Below, piece after piece: positions 1 to 14,169 of a DNA stretch of 64,000 nucleotides (its first letter is position 1; each line of letters starts with the position of its first letter). The notes beneath the pieces were generated by a model. It saw nothing but the letters and a program-made list of their open reading frames with translations, did not search any database and was not told where the DNA came from. The stretch is from Paracholeplasma manati (GTDB lineage: Bacteria > Bacillota_I > Bacilli_A > Acholeplasmatales > UBA5453): positions 186,001 through 250,000 of the forward strand of contig NZ_JAOVQM010000001.1 in assembly GCF_025742995.1 (NCBI RefSeq). Reading direction: 5' to 3'. The position numbers were made by a program, and so were the translations under genes.

Positions 1-741
1 ATCCCCAGACTTCAAGCCTTTACGTCTTCTTAAAACCAACATCAATATCAAACCAAAGAAGTTCCAAACCCCTTCATATAAGAAGGTTGGATGGTAATAA
101 TTGGTTTCACCCACATTTGAGTCATAGAAATACATATTATCTACAATGAATTTTGGTAACTTAAGGGTGTTTCTTAAAAAGTCTCTCGTGGTCGCAATCC
201 CATTGGCTTCTTGGTTCATAAAATTGCCCCAACGACCTAAAACTTGACCGATCAAGAACCCAGGTGCAAGTAAGTCTAGTAATTTCCAAATGGATAGTTT
301 TTTAAACTTGGTGAAGAAAATGATGAATACCAACGTTGTGATGACTGCGCCATGGATGGCCAATCCACCATTTGGAATATTGATGACATCGATGAAACTT
401 TCATAAGTGCCATTTGGATCAAACATGACATAATAAAGTCTCGCACCGATGATGGCTAGTGGCACCGCGTAAAGCAGTCCATCATAGATATCATCGCGTT
501 TTACACCGATTAAATCAGCTTCTTCCATCGCCATGATGGCACCGAATATGATCCCGGTTAAAATGAATACTGCATACCAAGCCACACGGAGTGATCCCAC
601 TTGAATCGCGATGGATTCATACGGTGCGTCACCACGGGTCGCTATCGTAACCAATAAGATAAACCAAACCACCATCGCTGATCCGATGATGTAGTTTCTT
701 TGATGCTTTTTGATGTGTTCAACGATATTATTCACGGTCAT
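1..741 (-). CDS. lgt: Prolipoprotein diacylglyceryl transferase, 3' end cut by window edge
   Basis: Membrane enzyme that moves diacylglycerol from phosphatidylglycerol to the lipobox cysteine of prolipoproteins. 247 codons read open from an ATG at 741 to the window edge. Visible features are several hydrophobic spans, an NGGLAIHGA stretch and the family signature GRWGNFMNQEANG. The start is preceded by GAGGAAA and overlaps the last 14 bases of hprK, so the two are probably translationally coupled. The many lipobox proteins in this window (MalE, amylase, LRR protein) are its expected substrates. Only the C-terminal end is missing. Confidence 0.93.
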   Translation of the reverse strand, partial: MTVNNIVEHIKKHQRNYIIGSAMVVWFILLVTIATRGDAPYESIAIQVGSLRVAWYAVFILTGIIFGAIMAMEEADLIGVKRDDIYDGLLYAVPLAIIGARLYYVMFDPNGTYESFIDVINIPNGGLAIHGAVITTLVFIIFFTKFKKLSIWKLLDLLAPGFLIGQVLGRWGNFMNQEANGIATTRDFLRNTLKLPKFIVDNMYFYDSNVGETNYYHPTFLYEGVWNFFGLILMLVLRRRKGLKSGD

Positions 742-1666
742 TTTCCTCTGATTTCTTCATATGTCGGGTAATCTCGCGCGTTAAATTGAACGCAGCGTGA
801 TAGCCCATATATTTCAATTTTTCATTCATCGCCGCGCTTTCCACGAGGGTTGCGACGTTTCTACCTGGTAAAACAGGGATGACAACTTTAGGAATCTCTG
901 TATCAAAATACTTGGTGGTTTCCAAATCTAGACCTAAACGGTCATAATATTTGTTTTCTTCCCACTTTTCAAGTTCAACAACCAGACGAATCTTTTTGGT
1001 TTCACGATAAGCACCGACACCAAACATCGATACGACATCTACGATGCCAATCCCTCTAATTTCAAGGTATCTTTCCAATATTTTCGGTGCTTGACCAATC
1101 AGGATGCCAACATCTTTTTGATAAACATCCACACGATCATCTGAAATCAAGATGTGTCCACGCTTAATTAGTTCAAGAGCGGTTTCGCTCTTACCTATGC
1201 CACTCTTACCAATGATGAGTGTGCCTAATCCACCGATATCCATTAAAACACCATGGACGGTTTGACGTTCAGTTAACTTCTCTTGAAGGTAGGAGTACAG
1301 CTTAGAATTTAATGCTGTGGTTCTTAAGTTGGACTTTAAAATAGGTATGCCGTATTCATTGCCCAATCGAATGTAGAGTGGTGAAACCTCGACATTGACC
1401 GAGAATATGACTGCTGGTGGCTTGTGTCCGAAGATATCACGAATACGTTCTTCTTGGATGACTTCAGAAAATAGATTTGAGAATGAATTCTCTTTTGACC
1501 CAATTAAAATCACACGTTTGGAATCGAAAAAGTCCATAAAGCCGGCCAATTCAATCCCGGGGCGAGAAATCATATCTTCATAAATGAAGTTTTCTAAGCC
1601 TGGATGACCTGCCAAAATTTCCAATTGATTGTCTTTAACCAAGTGAATTACTTTAATGCCGTTCAT
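728..1666 (-). CDS. hprK: HPr kinase/phosphorylase
   Basis: Bifunctional enzyme that phosphorylates HPr on Ser46 and removes the phosphate, linking glycolytic state to CcpA-type catabolite control. At 312 aa it has family length. The P-loop GKSGIGKS is at residues 153-160, His138 lies in the HGV motif, the DD pair is at 176-177 (LISDDRVDV), and the HprK signature EIRGIGIVDV follows. It sits between a small membrane protein and lgt; hprK-lgt order is common in Firmicutes. Its presence fits the LacI/CcpA-like operators found in the glucan operons of this window. Confidence 0.96.
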   Translation of the reverse strand: MNGIKVIHLVKDNQLEILAGHPGLENFIYEDMISRPGIELAGFMDFFDSKRVILIGSKENSFSNLFSEVIQEERIRDIFGHKPPAVIFSVNVEVSPLYIRLGNEYGIPILKSNLRTTALNSKLYSYLQEKLTERQTVHGVLMDIGGLGTLIIGKSGIGKSETALELIKRGHILISDDRVDVYQKDVGILIGQAPKILERYLEIRGIGIVDVVSMFGVGAYRETKKIRLVVELEKWEENKYYDRLGLDLETTKYFDTEIPKVVIPVLPGRNVATLVESAAMNEKLKYMGYHAAFNLTREITRHMKKSEENDRE

Positions 1667-1667
1667 A

Positions 1668-2078
1668 TCACTTCAACCCCTTTTTTTGACCTATGGTTTT
1701 CTCATAAGTATATATTAACAATAATCTGAATACGAGAAAAAATACTGTAAACCCGATGATGCCAAAAACAGATTCAAAATAGACATCTGGAACCAGTTGT
1801 TCAGTGATGAAAATTAAGATTAAACCGACCAATGCGAGTATCAATCCAAATGATTGAATCACAAATTGAAAATAATAACGTTTGATCAATAAGCTGACCA
1901 TGGTATCTAGTAGGGTAAATAGGATGACATAAATCATGAATCCTTCAAATGAAGTCACTTTTAGCTGCATTGTAATCCCTACCGTGGTGGCAACAGCGAG
2001 CATATTGATGATGGTTGACATCAAATAGCCAATGCTATAGGAATCCCCTTGAAAAAATGCTTTTATGCCTTTTCTCAT
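1668..2078 (-). CDS. Small integral membrane protein, function unknown
   Basis: 136 aa with about four predicted membrane spans (near residues 15-35, 47-65, 70-92 and 100-125) and a basic C-terminus (KKGLK). The ATG lies 2 bases past the uvrA stop, so it is co-transcribed between uvrA and hprK. Bacillus carries a holin-like membrane protein (YvlD) in a similar uvrA-hprK neighbourhood, but I see no diagnostic motif and infer only positional similarity. I do not recognise the family. Confidence 0.7.
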   Translation of the reverse strand: MRKGIKAFFQGDSYSIGYLMSTIINMLAVATTVGITMQLKVTSFEGFMIYVILFTLLDTMVSLLIKRYYFQFVIQSFGLILALVGLILIFITEQLVPDVYFESVFGIIGFTVFFLVFRLLLIYTYEKTIGQKKGLK

Positions 2079-2080
2079 GG

Positions 2081-6950
<4,870 letters not shown>

Positions 6951-8159
6951 TTAGTGTTTTGTCACAATCACTTTAGATTCTTTGACAAATTTTGGGATAC
7001 GGTTGGTTGTTGGTGATGTCATGATCAGGATGTCCTTAGCACGAGTCATTCCTACGAAAAACAATCGTCGTTCTTCTTCTAATTCCTGACGCGATATAGG
7101 ACGTTTATCTTCAATGCCCATGATGAATACGATACGATATTCTAGACCTTTAGATTGATGAATTGACAAGCAAACGATATCTAAGTAGTAAGAGGATTGT
7201 AAAAGTCGTTTGATTTCAGTGGCTTGAAAATGATTTCTGACGAGAATAATCATGTCCTTTTGTGGGTGTTTTTGACCTAAAAAATGACGTATTTTTGAAA
7301 AAACAAAATCGGCTTCTTTCTTAGTATTATTAAACTGGTGAAATTCTATGATGCCAACCTCTTTACGATGTGCTTTTAGTACCTTGGGGAACCTGTGATG
7401 GTTGTGTTTAATCAGGGTATTGGCAGCGTTAATTATAGATTGAGTAGAACGATAGGTATCATCTAGTGCATATACTGAACACCCAAATGTTTTGATGATA
7501 TGATTAACCATATTATGAGCAGAACCTCGAAACTTATATATGGATTGATCGGGGTCACCAACAAAACATATAAATGTATCACTATGAACAAGGTGTTTTA
7601 GTATCTCAACCTGAATATTTGATAGGTCTTGAGATTCATCGATAAAAATGTAAGAATAGCTATTTAAAGGGGTGTTTTTAGCCTTCAATTCTTTCAATAA
7701 ATGTAGAAACTCGATTTCTAGGTCAACATAGTCAAATAGGTCATTTTTACTTAAAATAGCATTATAACTAGATAACGGCTTGGTTGTCATGTTCTTAAAA
7801 GCCAAAACACCCTTTTTAAGGACAATATTCTGTAACTCTCTAACATCAAATAGGCTAAATAATTCATTGGAGTGATCCACAAGTGCTTTTGAAAAATGGC
7901 TCCCAATATGTGAAAATGCTAACCCATGAAACGTCTTTACTATGGGATTATCAGCCCTAAAAGAAAACTTTAAATTTAAGTCATTTACAGTTCTTCTTGT
8001 AAAAGATATTGCTAAAATTGATTTAGAATCGATGTTTTTCGATAAAAGATGTAATATTCGATTGTAAATGACTGTTGTCTTACCAGTTCCAGCCCCAGAA
8101 ACGACAAAAATGGATTTTTCATCGGAATTTACAATTTTCATTTGTTTGGAATTTAACAT
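6951..8159 (-). CDS. Compact UvrD/Rep-type helicase-like ATPase
   Basis: Superfamily 1A helicase fold, 402 aa, much shorter than UvrD/PcrA (about 700). Motifs in order: Walker A GAGTGKT (residues 22-28), Walker B IFIDESQD, motif III GDPDQSIYKFRGS, motif IV YRSTQSI, motif V IHQSKGLEYRIVFI and motif VI RRLFFVGMTRAKD. The 1B and 2B insertions are absent or very small. It is visibly richer in A/T than its neighbours and is flanked by a long gene-poor stretch, which suggests separate acquisition. True helicase activity and substrate are unknown; it could be an ATPase partner of a repair or defence system. It lies just upstream of ligA on the same strand with no clear terminator between. Confidence 0.85.
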   Translation of the reverse strand: MLNSKQMKIVNSDEKSIFVVSGAGTGKTTVIYNRILHLLSKNIDSKSILAISFTRRTVNDLNLKFSFRADNPIVKTFHGLAFSHIGSHFSKALVDHSNELFSLFDVRELQNIVLKKGVLAFKNMTTKPLSSYNAILSKNDLFDYVDLEIEFLHLLKELKAKNTPLNSYSYIFIDESQDLSNIQVEILKHLVHSDTFICFVGDPDQSIYKFRGSAHNMVNHIIKTFGCSVYALDDTYRSTQSIINAANTLIKHNHHRFPKVLKAHRKEVGIIEFHQFNNTKKEADFVFSKIRHFLGQKHPQKDMIILVRNHFQATEIKRLLQSSYYLDIVCLSIHQSKGLEYRIVFIMGIEDKRPISRQELEEERRLFFVGMTRAKDILIMTSPTTNRIPKFVKESKVIVTKH

Positions 8160-8730
8160 GAATTTTAGACCTCTATTTTATATATACCATTTTAGATTAT
8201 TTTTTACTCTTTTTATCGTATGATTAAAAAGGACATATGTAAATTCTTTCATACTGGATGAAAAGTGTTTAGATCATGTATTTATACCAAGATATCTAAG
8301 CACACTATCAAACAAAGTTGATTCTAAACACGTTTAATTAGATGAAATAATAGGTCTTGATTATTCATAGTAACATCGAATTTGGGCCCTTTTTCTCATA
8401 TGACTAGTAAATGGCTTTGTTATCATATTCAGTACATTCGAAAACATATTTTTTGGCAGGTTCAATGGTGGTGATTGACGTAATCAGTACGTCACACCTC
8501 TCGGTTAGTACGCCACTGACTGTGTTTGAAATTGAGCTACTACTTTGATGTTCAATCTATTTTTATGTTGGCTTATTAATGCGATTATCAGGCTATAAGC
8601 ATCTTTGATATTTTATCACACAATATTTTATTCTTATTATCATTAGTTCAAAAATCACTATTATTCTTGAAAATCACCATTTTTAGGAATGTTTTGGCAC
8701 TTAATTTTCATTTTCACTTTAGTCGAGTAA
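8160..8730. other. Gene-poor AT-rich stretch
   Basis: No convincing gene on either strand. The stretch is rich in A/T apart from about 8440-8530. On the minus strand 8556-8404 is an open frame of 50 codons ending in TAG but lacking a start, with protein-like composition; it could be a gene remnant or chance. An inverted repeat at 8467-8498 (GGTG...TGACGT, 7-base loop, ACGTCA...CACC) could form a hairpin. The pcrA terminator follows. Confidence 0.5.
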
Positions 8731-8757
8731 AAAAAAGAGACTCCGCAGAGTCTCTTT
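8731..8757 (-). terminator. Rho-independent terminator after pcrA
   Basis: Perfect 10-bp stem AAAGAGACTC / GAGTCTCTTT with a 4-base loop (8734-8757), followed on the minus strand by a run of T. It lies 44 bases past the pcrA stop. Confidence 0.9.
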
Positions 8758-8800
8758 GATCGCAATTGAGTATTGTATCATTTTTATATGAATATTTATT

Positions 8801-10885
8801 CTAATTTCCAGATTTTATCTTCTTTAGCGCTTGGTGACCAGTTGTGAATAATTTGATCCCAAATTCAATCGAAAATGCGACTCGAGTGATGTCGTCGTTT
8901 TTCATCACGACCACGCCTTTACCATATTTTTCATGAACAACTGTGTCGCCAACTTTAATGTCTTCTTGTACAATTTCTGGTGCCGCTTCTTTTTCAACAA
9001 CCAATCGTTTTTCTTTTGGTTGATCTAGACCCATATCCTCTATAAAACGTGAAGGTTGATTGTACTGAATTTGTCCGTAACGGAACCTTTGTTTAGCATA
9101 AGAAAGAATGAGCCTTTCTTTTGCGCGAGTGACACCGACGTATGCAACACGTCTCTCTTCCTCGATTTCTGTGAATGAGCCACTAATATCACTTGGAAAG
9201 ACGGTTTCTTCTAAAGCGACCATAAAGACTGCCTTGAACTCGAGTCCCTTCACTTGGTGAATGGTTGCGACCTTAACGGTGTTCTTATCGTCCTCTAAAT
9301 CGAGGTCTGTCTTGAGTGCCATGTCATCCAAAATTTGTTCAATCTTCTCTAAATTAGTTCCCTTATAATCAACTGCGCCATTGTAGAAAATGGACTTTAA
9401 TTCTTGGATATTATCATAGCGGTCTTTGCCTTCATTACCTTCGAGTCTTAACATTTCCTCATACCCAGAAAGCTGTAATGCTAGGTCAACCACTTGGGTT
9501 AAATCATAGACTTGATTGATTTCATCTCTCAGGACTTTGATCATTTTTTTGAACTCAAATAAAGCTTCTTTGGTTTGCCCACCGACATTCAAGTGGTCAA
9601 TGGCTTCATACATAGAGACATGATGAATGGCTGCGTACGACTCCAATTTTGAAATGGTTGTTTGTCCGATTTTCCGTCTAGGTGTATTGATAATTCGTTT
9701 GAGAGAAATGTTATCGTGTTCAAACAATGCCAAGCGAATATAAGACAACATATCCTTAATTTCTTTTCTTGAGAAGAACGATATCCCCCCATAAATAATG
9801 TAAGGAATGTTATATCTTAAGAAGGCTTCTTCAAAAATTCTACCAATCGCGTTGGATCGATATAGCACTGCAACATCTTTAAATTGATAACCACCGCTGA
9901 CTAAAATTTCAATCGCTCTCGCAACAAAATAAGCTTCGTCTTTATCCGACTCTCTGACTTCTTTTATCACCAGTGGTCCTAGACCTAAGTCTGATTTGAG
10001 TTGTTTATCTGTTTTACGATTTCGGTTATTGGATATCAAGTTGTTCGCTGCGTTTAAGATATTCATCGAAGAGCGATAGTTTTCATCCAAGACAATAATC
10101 GTTGGTTTGAAGTCGCTTAAGAAGAATGTATAGTTCTCATAGTTCGCCCCTCTAAACCCGTAGATACTTTGATCTGGATCACCAACGATGAAGACGTTTT
10201 TATAACGATCCCCTAACAGACGAATGAGCTCATATTGTATGATGTTGGTATCTTGGAACTCATCAATCAATATATATTTATACTGTTCTTGGTAAAAGGA
10301 TAATACAGATGGTTGTTCTCTCAATATCTTTAATGTGAAGTTGAGTAGATCATCAAAATCCATTGAGTTGTTAGATTTTAAATATTCGTTATATTTGATG
10401 AAGATTTTTTCTTCTTCGTATTCTAAGGTATCGTATTGACCATTTTTGACTTTGGAGAAGTAATCCTTTAGACGATTGGAATTATAACGGTTGGGGTCTA
10501 AATTCAACTCTTTAACGGTGTCTCTAATGACTTGTTTCGAATCATCTTCATCTAAAATCAAATAATGTCTGGTATATGGTTCCCCAAGGTGTTTAATTTC
10601 GTCTCTTAAAAAGCGCGCACAAAAACTATGAAAGGTGGAGATGGTTGGTGCGAACCCTTGAGGTCCAATCAAATCAACCACACGTTCTTTCATTTCACGT
10701 GCTGCTTTATTCGTAAATGTAACGGCTAAAATGGATGATGGAAATATGTTGTTTTCAATCATGTTCGCGATACGATAGGTCAGTGTTCGGGTTTTTCCTG
10801 AACCTGCCCCAGCGATGACCGCGACTGCGCCTTCAAGCGCTTTAACCGCTTCTTTTTGATGGTTATTTAAGCCCTTTAAATCCAT
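8801..10885 (-). CDS. pcrA: ATP-dependent DNA helicase PcrA/UvrD
   Basis: Superfamily 1A 3'-5' helicase for repair and for clearing the replication path. 694 aa with all motifs: GAGSGKT, VTFTNKAAREMKER, LIDEFQDTN, GDPDQSIYGFRGA, NYRSS, IHQVKGLEFKAVFM and RRVAYVGVTRAKE. The 1B/2B insertions that the short helicase next door lacks are present. The C-terminus has the PcrA-type RNAP-binding tail (VGDTVVHEKYGKGVVV). AAGGAG lies 9 bases before ATG 10885. It follows glnS closely on the same strand, with a hairpin between. Confidence 0.97.
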   Translation of the reverse strand: MDLKGLNNHQKEAVKALEGAVAVIAGAGSGKTRTLTYRIANMIENNIFPSSILAVTFTNKAAREMKERVVDLIGPQGFAPTISTFHSFCARFLRDEIKHLGEPYTRHYLILDEDDSKQVIRDTVKELNLDPNRYNSNRLKDYFSKVKNGQYDTLEYEEEKIFIKYNEYLKSNNSMDFDDLLNFTLKILREQPSVLSFYQEQYKYILIDEFQDTNIIQYELIRLLGDRYKNVFIVGDPDQSIYGFRGANYENYTFFLSDFKPTIIVLDENYRSSMNILNAANNLISNNRNRKTDKQLKSDLGLGPLVIKEVRESDKDEAYFVARAIEILVSGGYQFKDVAVLYRSNAIGRIFEEAFLRYNIPYIIYGGISFFSRKEIKDMLSYIRLALFEHDNISLKRIINTPRRKIGQTTISKLESYAAIHHVSMYEAIDHLNVGGQTKEALFEFKKMIKVLRDEINQVYDLTQVVDLALQLSGYEEMLRLEGNEGKDRYDNIQELKSIFYNGAVDYKGTNLEKIEQILDDMALKTDLDLEDDKNTVKVATIHQVKGLEFKAVFMVALEETVFPSDISGSFTEIEEERRVAYVGVTRAKERLILSYAKQRFRYGQIQYNQPSRFIEDMGLDQPKEKRLVVEKEAAPEIVQEDIKVGDTVVHEKYGKGVVVMKNDDITRVAFSIEFGIKLFTTGHQALKKIKSGN

Positions 10886-10905
10886 GGGATGTGCTCCTTA
10901 AAGTG

Positions 10906-10927
10906 AAAAGGGGGTAAAACCCCTTTT
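10906..10927 (-). terminator. Hairpin between glnS and pcrA
   Basis: AAAAGGGG / CCCCTTTT stem overlapping the glnS stop codon. The T tract is only the four bases of the stem arm, so termination may be partial and pcrA may be read from the glnS promoter. Confidence 0.5.
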
Positions 10928-12558
10928 TATTTTTGGAATGAACTCTTTAATTCGACAATGCGATTGAGTTGTACGTTTTCTTTGGTCGATACTTTATCAA
11001 AAGTGAAATAACCCACACGCATCAATTGGAATGACTTGGTTGGTAATGCCTCATTGAAGGCAGCTTCAATGAAACCATATTTTTTCACCCATGATTCTGG
11101 GTTTAGTCTTTCCATGAATGGGGTTTCTCCATCAAATACCAACGGTCCGAACAAATTGAATTGTGTCTTGATGGCTTGATATGCACAAACAAAGTGGATG
11201 GTGCCATTCGGCTTTCTCGCATCAAATCCAGAACCTGATTTGGTTTCAGGATCATAGGTTGCGAGAATTTCAAGGATATGCCCTTGTTCATCTTTTATGA
11301 TTTCAGTACATTTAATGAAATACGCATGGAATAGTCTAACTTCAATGTCTTTCGCAAGTCTCTTCCAGTTTTTATTTGGTTTTTCTTCAATGAAGTCTTC
11401 TCTTTCGATGTATAACTCTCTACCGAAATAGACGGTTCTATTGCCTAGTTCTGGACGATTTACGTCAAATGGTACTGACAAACTTTCAACTTGTCCTTCA
11501 GGATAATTGGTGATGGTAACCTTTAACGGGTCTACAACACCCATCATCTTGACGGTTGAAACCGATAGGTCATCTCTTAAGAATGACTCTAACATATCGG
11601 TTGAAACGGTGGTGTTGATTCTTGATAAACCTGTGCCTAAGATAAAGTTACGAATGGCTTCTGGGGTGTAGCCTCTTCTTCTCATACCGGATAGGGTAGG
11701 CATTCTTGGGTCATCCCAGCCGACCACTTTCTTTTCATCGACTAGTTGTTTCAAGTAACGCTTGGACATCACGGTGTTTTCAATCGATAAACGACCGAAT
11801 TCGATTTGTCTAGGGACTAAAGGCATTTCGGTTTCACGAACTACCCAGTCATATAGAGGTCTATGATCTTCAAACTCTAAGCTACATAGGGAATGGGTGA
11901 TACCTTCGATGGCGTCTTCAAGTGGGTGTGCATAGTCATACATCGGATAGATGCACCATTTTTTACCTGTGTTGTGGTGTTCAGCGTAGCTAATACGATA
12001 TAACACAGGGTCACGCATGTTCATATTTGGTGATGACATATCGATTTTCGCACGAAGAACGACTTCACCTTCTTTGAATTTGCCATTTTTCATGTCATCA
12101 AAGAGTTGTAGGTTTTCTTCTACAGGGCGATTTCTATTTTTAGATTCGACCCCTGGTGTGGTTAAATTCCCACGGGTACGGGAGATTTCTTCTGCAGTTA
12201 AATCATCGACATAAGCCAATCCTTTTTTAATCAATAATACTGCACGTTCATACATTTCACCGAAATAATCCGATGCGTAGTAAATATTGCTTGGGGTGTA
12301 ACCTAACCATTTGATATCTTCGATGATGGCGTTGACGTATTCAACGTCTTCTTTACCAGGGTTGGTATCATCAAAACGGAGATTGGTGTTTCCGCCAAAG
12401 TTTTTCGCTAATTCGAAGTTATTGATGACCGCTCTCGCATGGCCGATGTGTAAATAACCGTTCGGTTCAGGCGGAAAACGGGTAATAATATCGTTGTGTT
12501 TTTTGGATTCAAGGTCTTGAATCATGATGGTTTTAATAAAATTTGAATGGTTTTCCAT
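10927..12558 (-). CDS. glnS: Glutaminyl-tRNA synthetase
   Basis: Class I synthetase charging tRNA-Gln directly. 543 aa. The HIGH motif is in [16 protein letters not shown] and the KMSK equivalent is [11 protein letters not shown]; these are the GlnRS versions rather than the GluRS ones. The C-terminal beta-barrel anticodon-binding domain ([12 protein letters not shown] onward) is the GlnRS type. Many Firmicutes and most Mollicutes lack GlnRS and use GatCAB instead, so its presence is notable; whether gatCAB is also present cannot be judged here. The start is preceded by AGGAAGTGAT. Confidence 0.95.
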   Translation of the reverse strand: MENHSNFIKTIMIQDLESKKHNDIITRFPPEPNGYLHIGHARAVINNFELAKNFGGNTNLRFDDTNPGKEDVEYVNAIIEDIKWLGYTPSNIYYASDYFGEMYERAVLLIKKGLAYVDDLTAEEISRTRGNLTTPGVESKNRNRPVEENLQLFDDMKNGKFKEGEVVLRAKIDMSSPNMNMRDPVLYRISYAEHHNTGKKWCIYPMYDYAHPLEDAIEGITHSLCSLEFEDHRPLYDWVVRETEMPLVPRQIEFGRLSIENTVMSKRYLKQLVDEKKVVGWDDPRMPTLSGMRRRGYTPEAIRNFILGTGLSRINTTVSTDMLESFLRDDLSVSTVKMMGVVDPLKVTITNYPEGQVESLSVPFDVNRPELGNRTVYFGRELYIEREDFIEEKPNKNWKRLAKDIEVRLFHAYFIKCTEIIKDEQGHILEILATYDPETKSGSGFDARKPNGTIHFVCAYQAIKTQFNLFGPLVFDGETPFMERLNPESWVKKYGFIEAAFNEALPTKSFQLMRVGYFTFDKVSTKENVQLNRIVELKSSFQK

Positions 12559-12579
12559 AATATCACTTCCTAATTACTT

Positions 12580-12608
12580 ATTATATAATAATCCACCCCT
12601 TCAAACAA
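12580..12608 (-). promoter_or_regulatory. Sigma-A-type promoter for glnS
   Basis: Minus strand: -35 TTGTTT (12603-12608), 17-base spacer, -10 TATAAT (12580-12585), 21 bases before the glnS ATG. The leader is too short for a T-box. Confidence 0.75.
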
Positions 12609-12632
12609 GTTTTATTGACCGTTTGGACAAAG

Positions 12633-12658
12633 AAAAAAGGGTAATTGCTTACCCTTTT
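12633..12658 (-). terminator. Terminator of the malEFG operon
   Basis: Stem AAAAGGGTAA / TTACCCTTTT (12635-12658) with a 4-base loop and a T run on the minus strand. The malG stop codon is inside the 5' arm. Confidence 0.88.
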
Positions 12659-14166
12659 GTTGCACCTGCCATAATCCCTTCGATGAGGTATTTTTGGAAT
12701 ACCATGTAAAGGACAGTGATCGGTAGACCTACCAATAACGCACCTGCGGCGAACGCAGAGTAGTGTTGGTAGTTCACGTCATTAATAAACTTGAATAGAC
12801 CAACAGCCAATGTCCATTGGTTGGTTACGTCGTAGCCAACGCCGGCATTGCGTGGGTAGTAGTTTAATAAGAAGCCCGGTAACATATAATCCATCCATGG
12901 ACCCATGAACATCGATACCGCAACGAATGTTAAAATCGGTACGGATAACGGTAGAATGATTTGTGTAAAGATTTGTACCTTGTTAGCTCCATCAATCATC
13001 GCTGATTCGTCCAAATCCTTCGGAATTTGGCTTAGGAAGCCTTTAATCAACCATAGGTTACCTGGAATCGATCCCCCGATATAAAGAATCGATAGCGCTG
13101 CTGGTTTACCCAATAAATCGAACGTCCAGAATAAGACATACATCGCAATTAACCCCATGAATGATGGGAATGCTTGAAGTACTAAGATGGTTAGTAGTCC
13201 TGCTTTTTTACCTTTGAATTGGAATCTTGCAAAGACATACGCCGCACCGGTAATTAGAATGGTACCTACCAACATATTGATCATCGCAATAACTAAGGTG
13301 TTGCCATACCATCTGAAGAATTTGGTTTCTTCAAATAGATAGGTAAACGCACCTAGGTTCGGATTGGCTGGCCAAATGGTGTTTGGAATACTGGTTTGGA
13401 TGTTTGAGAATGCCAAACCGAAAATGTACACCACTGGTACGATGACAATGACAGCAACCAAAGTGATTTCACCATAAATCAATAATCTCGAAAGAATACT
13501 ACCAAAGCTAAAGGATTGTCTGATGGCACTGTTGGAGATATTACGTTTCTTTGGTACCAACCAAACATAGTAGATTAAACCAAAGATTGGAAGTAATGTT
13601 AACGCATAAATGATCAATGCTTTGGATGAATCTAATTGGTTTGTATTACGTTTATAACCAATCATTTCACCTCTTTGTTCGTTCGATAATTGAACCAAGA
13701 TGTGGAATAAACCAAATAATGGTACCAATGTGATTAGATGAACAAAGATGTCTTCATAACCTTTTTTACGTGCTACTTCAACAACCAATGAGTGGTAAGA
13801 GAATATCACAAATAGTGTGAAATAAATGAATAATAGTGCTTTTAATAAGTCATTCTTAATCGATAAGTAACCCAAAATCGACACCGGAACAATGATGATG
13901 ATGGCGATAACGGTCAATAAGCTGAAGATTAAGAAACTTCTGAACAAGACTTGTGGGTTCCATGCATATCGAATCGATGATTCGGTGGTGTCTTTTAGAT
14001 TCTTCTTCTTCAAAAAATGAATCACACCATAGACAGGAATGAGTCCGATCAAGTGATTGGCTTGTGATTCGTAACCCTTTTTAACGGCAATTTCGTTCGC
14101 AACACTTTGTTGAACGAGTAGGGTAACAATGACTAAGAATCCAATGATATATAGATAGATTGCCAT
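12649..14166 (-). CDS. malG: Maltodextrin ABC transporter permease MalG, with N-terminal membrane extension
   Basis: Inner permease subunit of a maltodextrin importer. The last ~285 residues are a standard MalG: six spans and the EAA loop (DESAMIDGANKVQIFTQIILPL region) that docks the ATPase. The protein is 505 aa, however, against ~280 for the family. The first ~220 residues are hydrophobic and repeat a motif: KKGYESQANHLIGLIPVYG near residue 34, KKGYEDIFVHLITLVPLFG near residue 133, and a shorter TLLPIFGLIYYVWLVPKK near 191. Function of the extension is unknown. It starts 3 bases after malF; the ATPase is not in the operon. Confidence 0.9.
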   Translation of the reverse strand: MAIYLYIIGFLVIVTLLVQQSVANEIAVKKGYESQANHLIGLIPVYGVIHFLKKKNLKDTTESSIRYAWNPQVLFRSFLIFSLLTVIAIIIIVPVSILGYLSIKNDLLKALLFIYFTLFVIFSYHSLVVEVARKKGYEDIFVHLITLVPLFGLFHILVQLSNEQRGEMIGYKRNTNQLDSSKALIIYALTLLPIFGLIYYVWLVPKKRNISNSAIRQSFSFGSILSRLLIYGEITLVAVIVIVPVVYIFGLAFSNIQTSIPNTIWPANPNLGAFTYLFEETKFFRWYGNTLVIAMINMLVGTILITGAAYVFARFQFKGKKAGLLTILVLQAFPSFMGLIAMYVLFWTFDLLGKPAALSILYIGGSIPGNLWLIKGFLSQIPKDLDESAMIDGANKVQIFTQIILPLSVPILTFVAVSMFMGPWMDYMLPGFLLNYYPRNAGVGYDVTNQWTLAVGLFKFINDVNYQHYSAFAAGALLVGLPITVLYMVFQKYLIEGIMAGATKG

Positions 14167-14169
14167 GGT

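Noticed and set aside
8467-8498. Structured non-coding RNA gene
   Set aside because: Only one short interrupted stem; no promoter/terminator pair frames it. Kept as an inverted repeat only.
12559-12630. T-box leader for glnS
   Set aside because: A promoter sits 21 bases from the start, leaving no room for a T-box; none is seen before lysS either.
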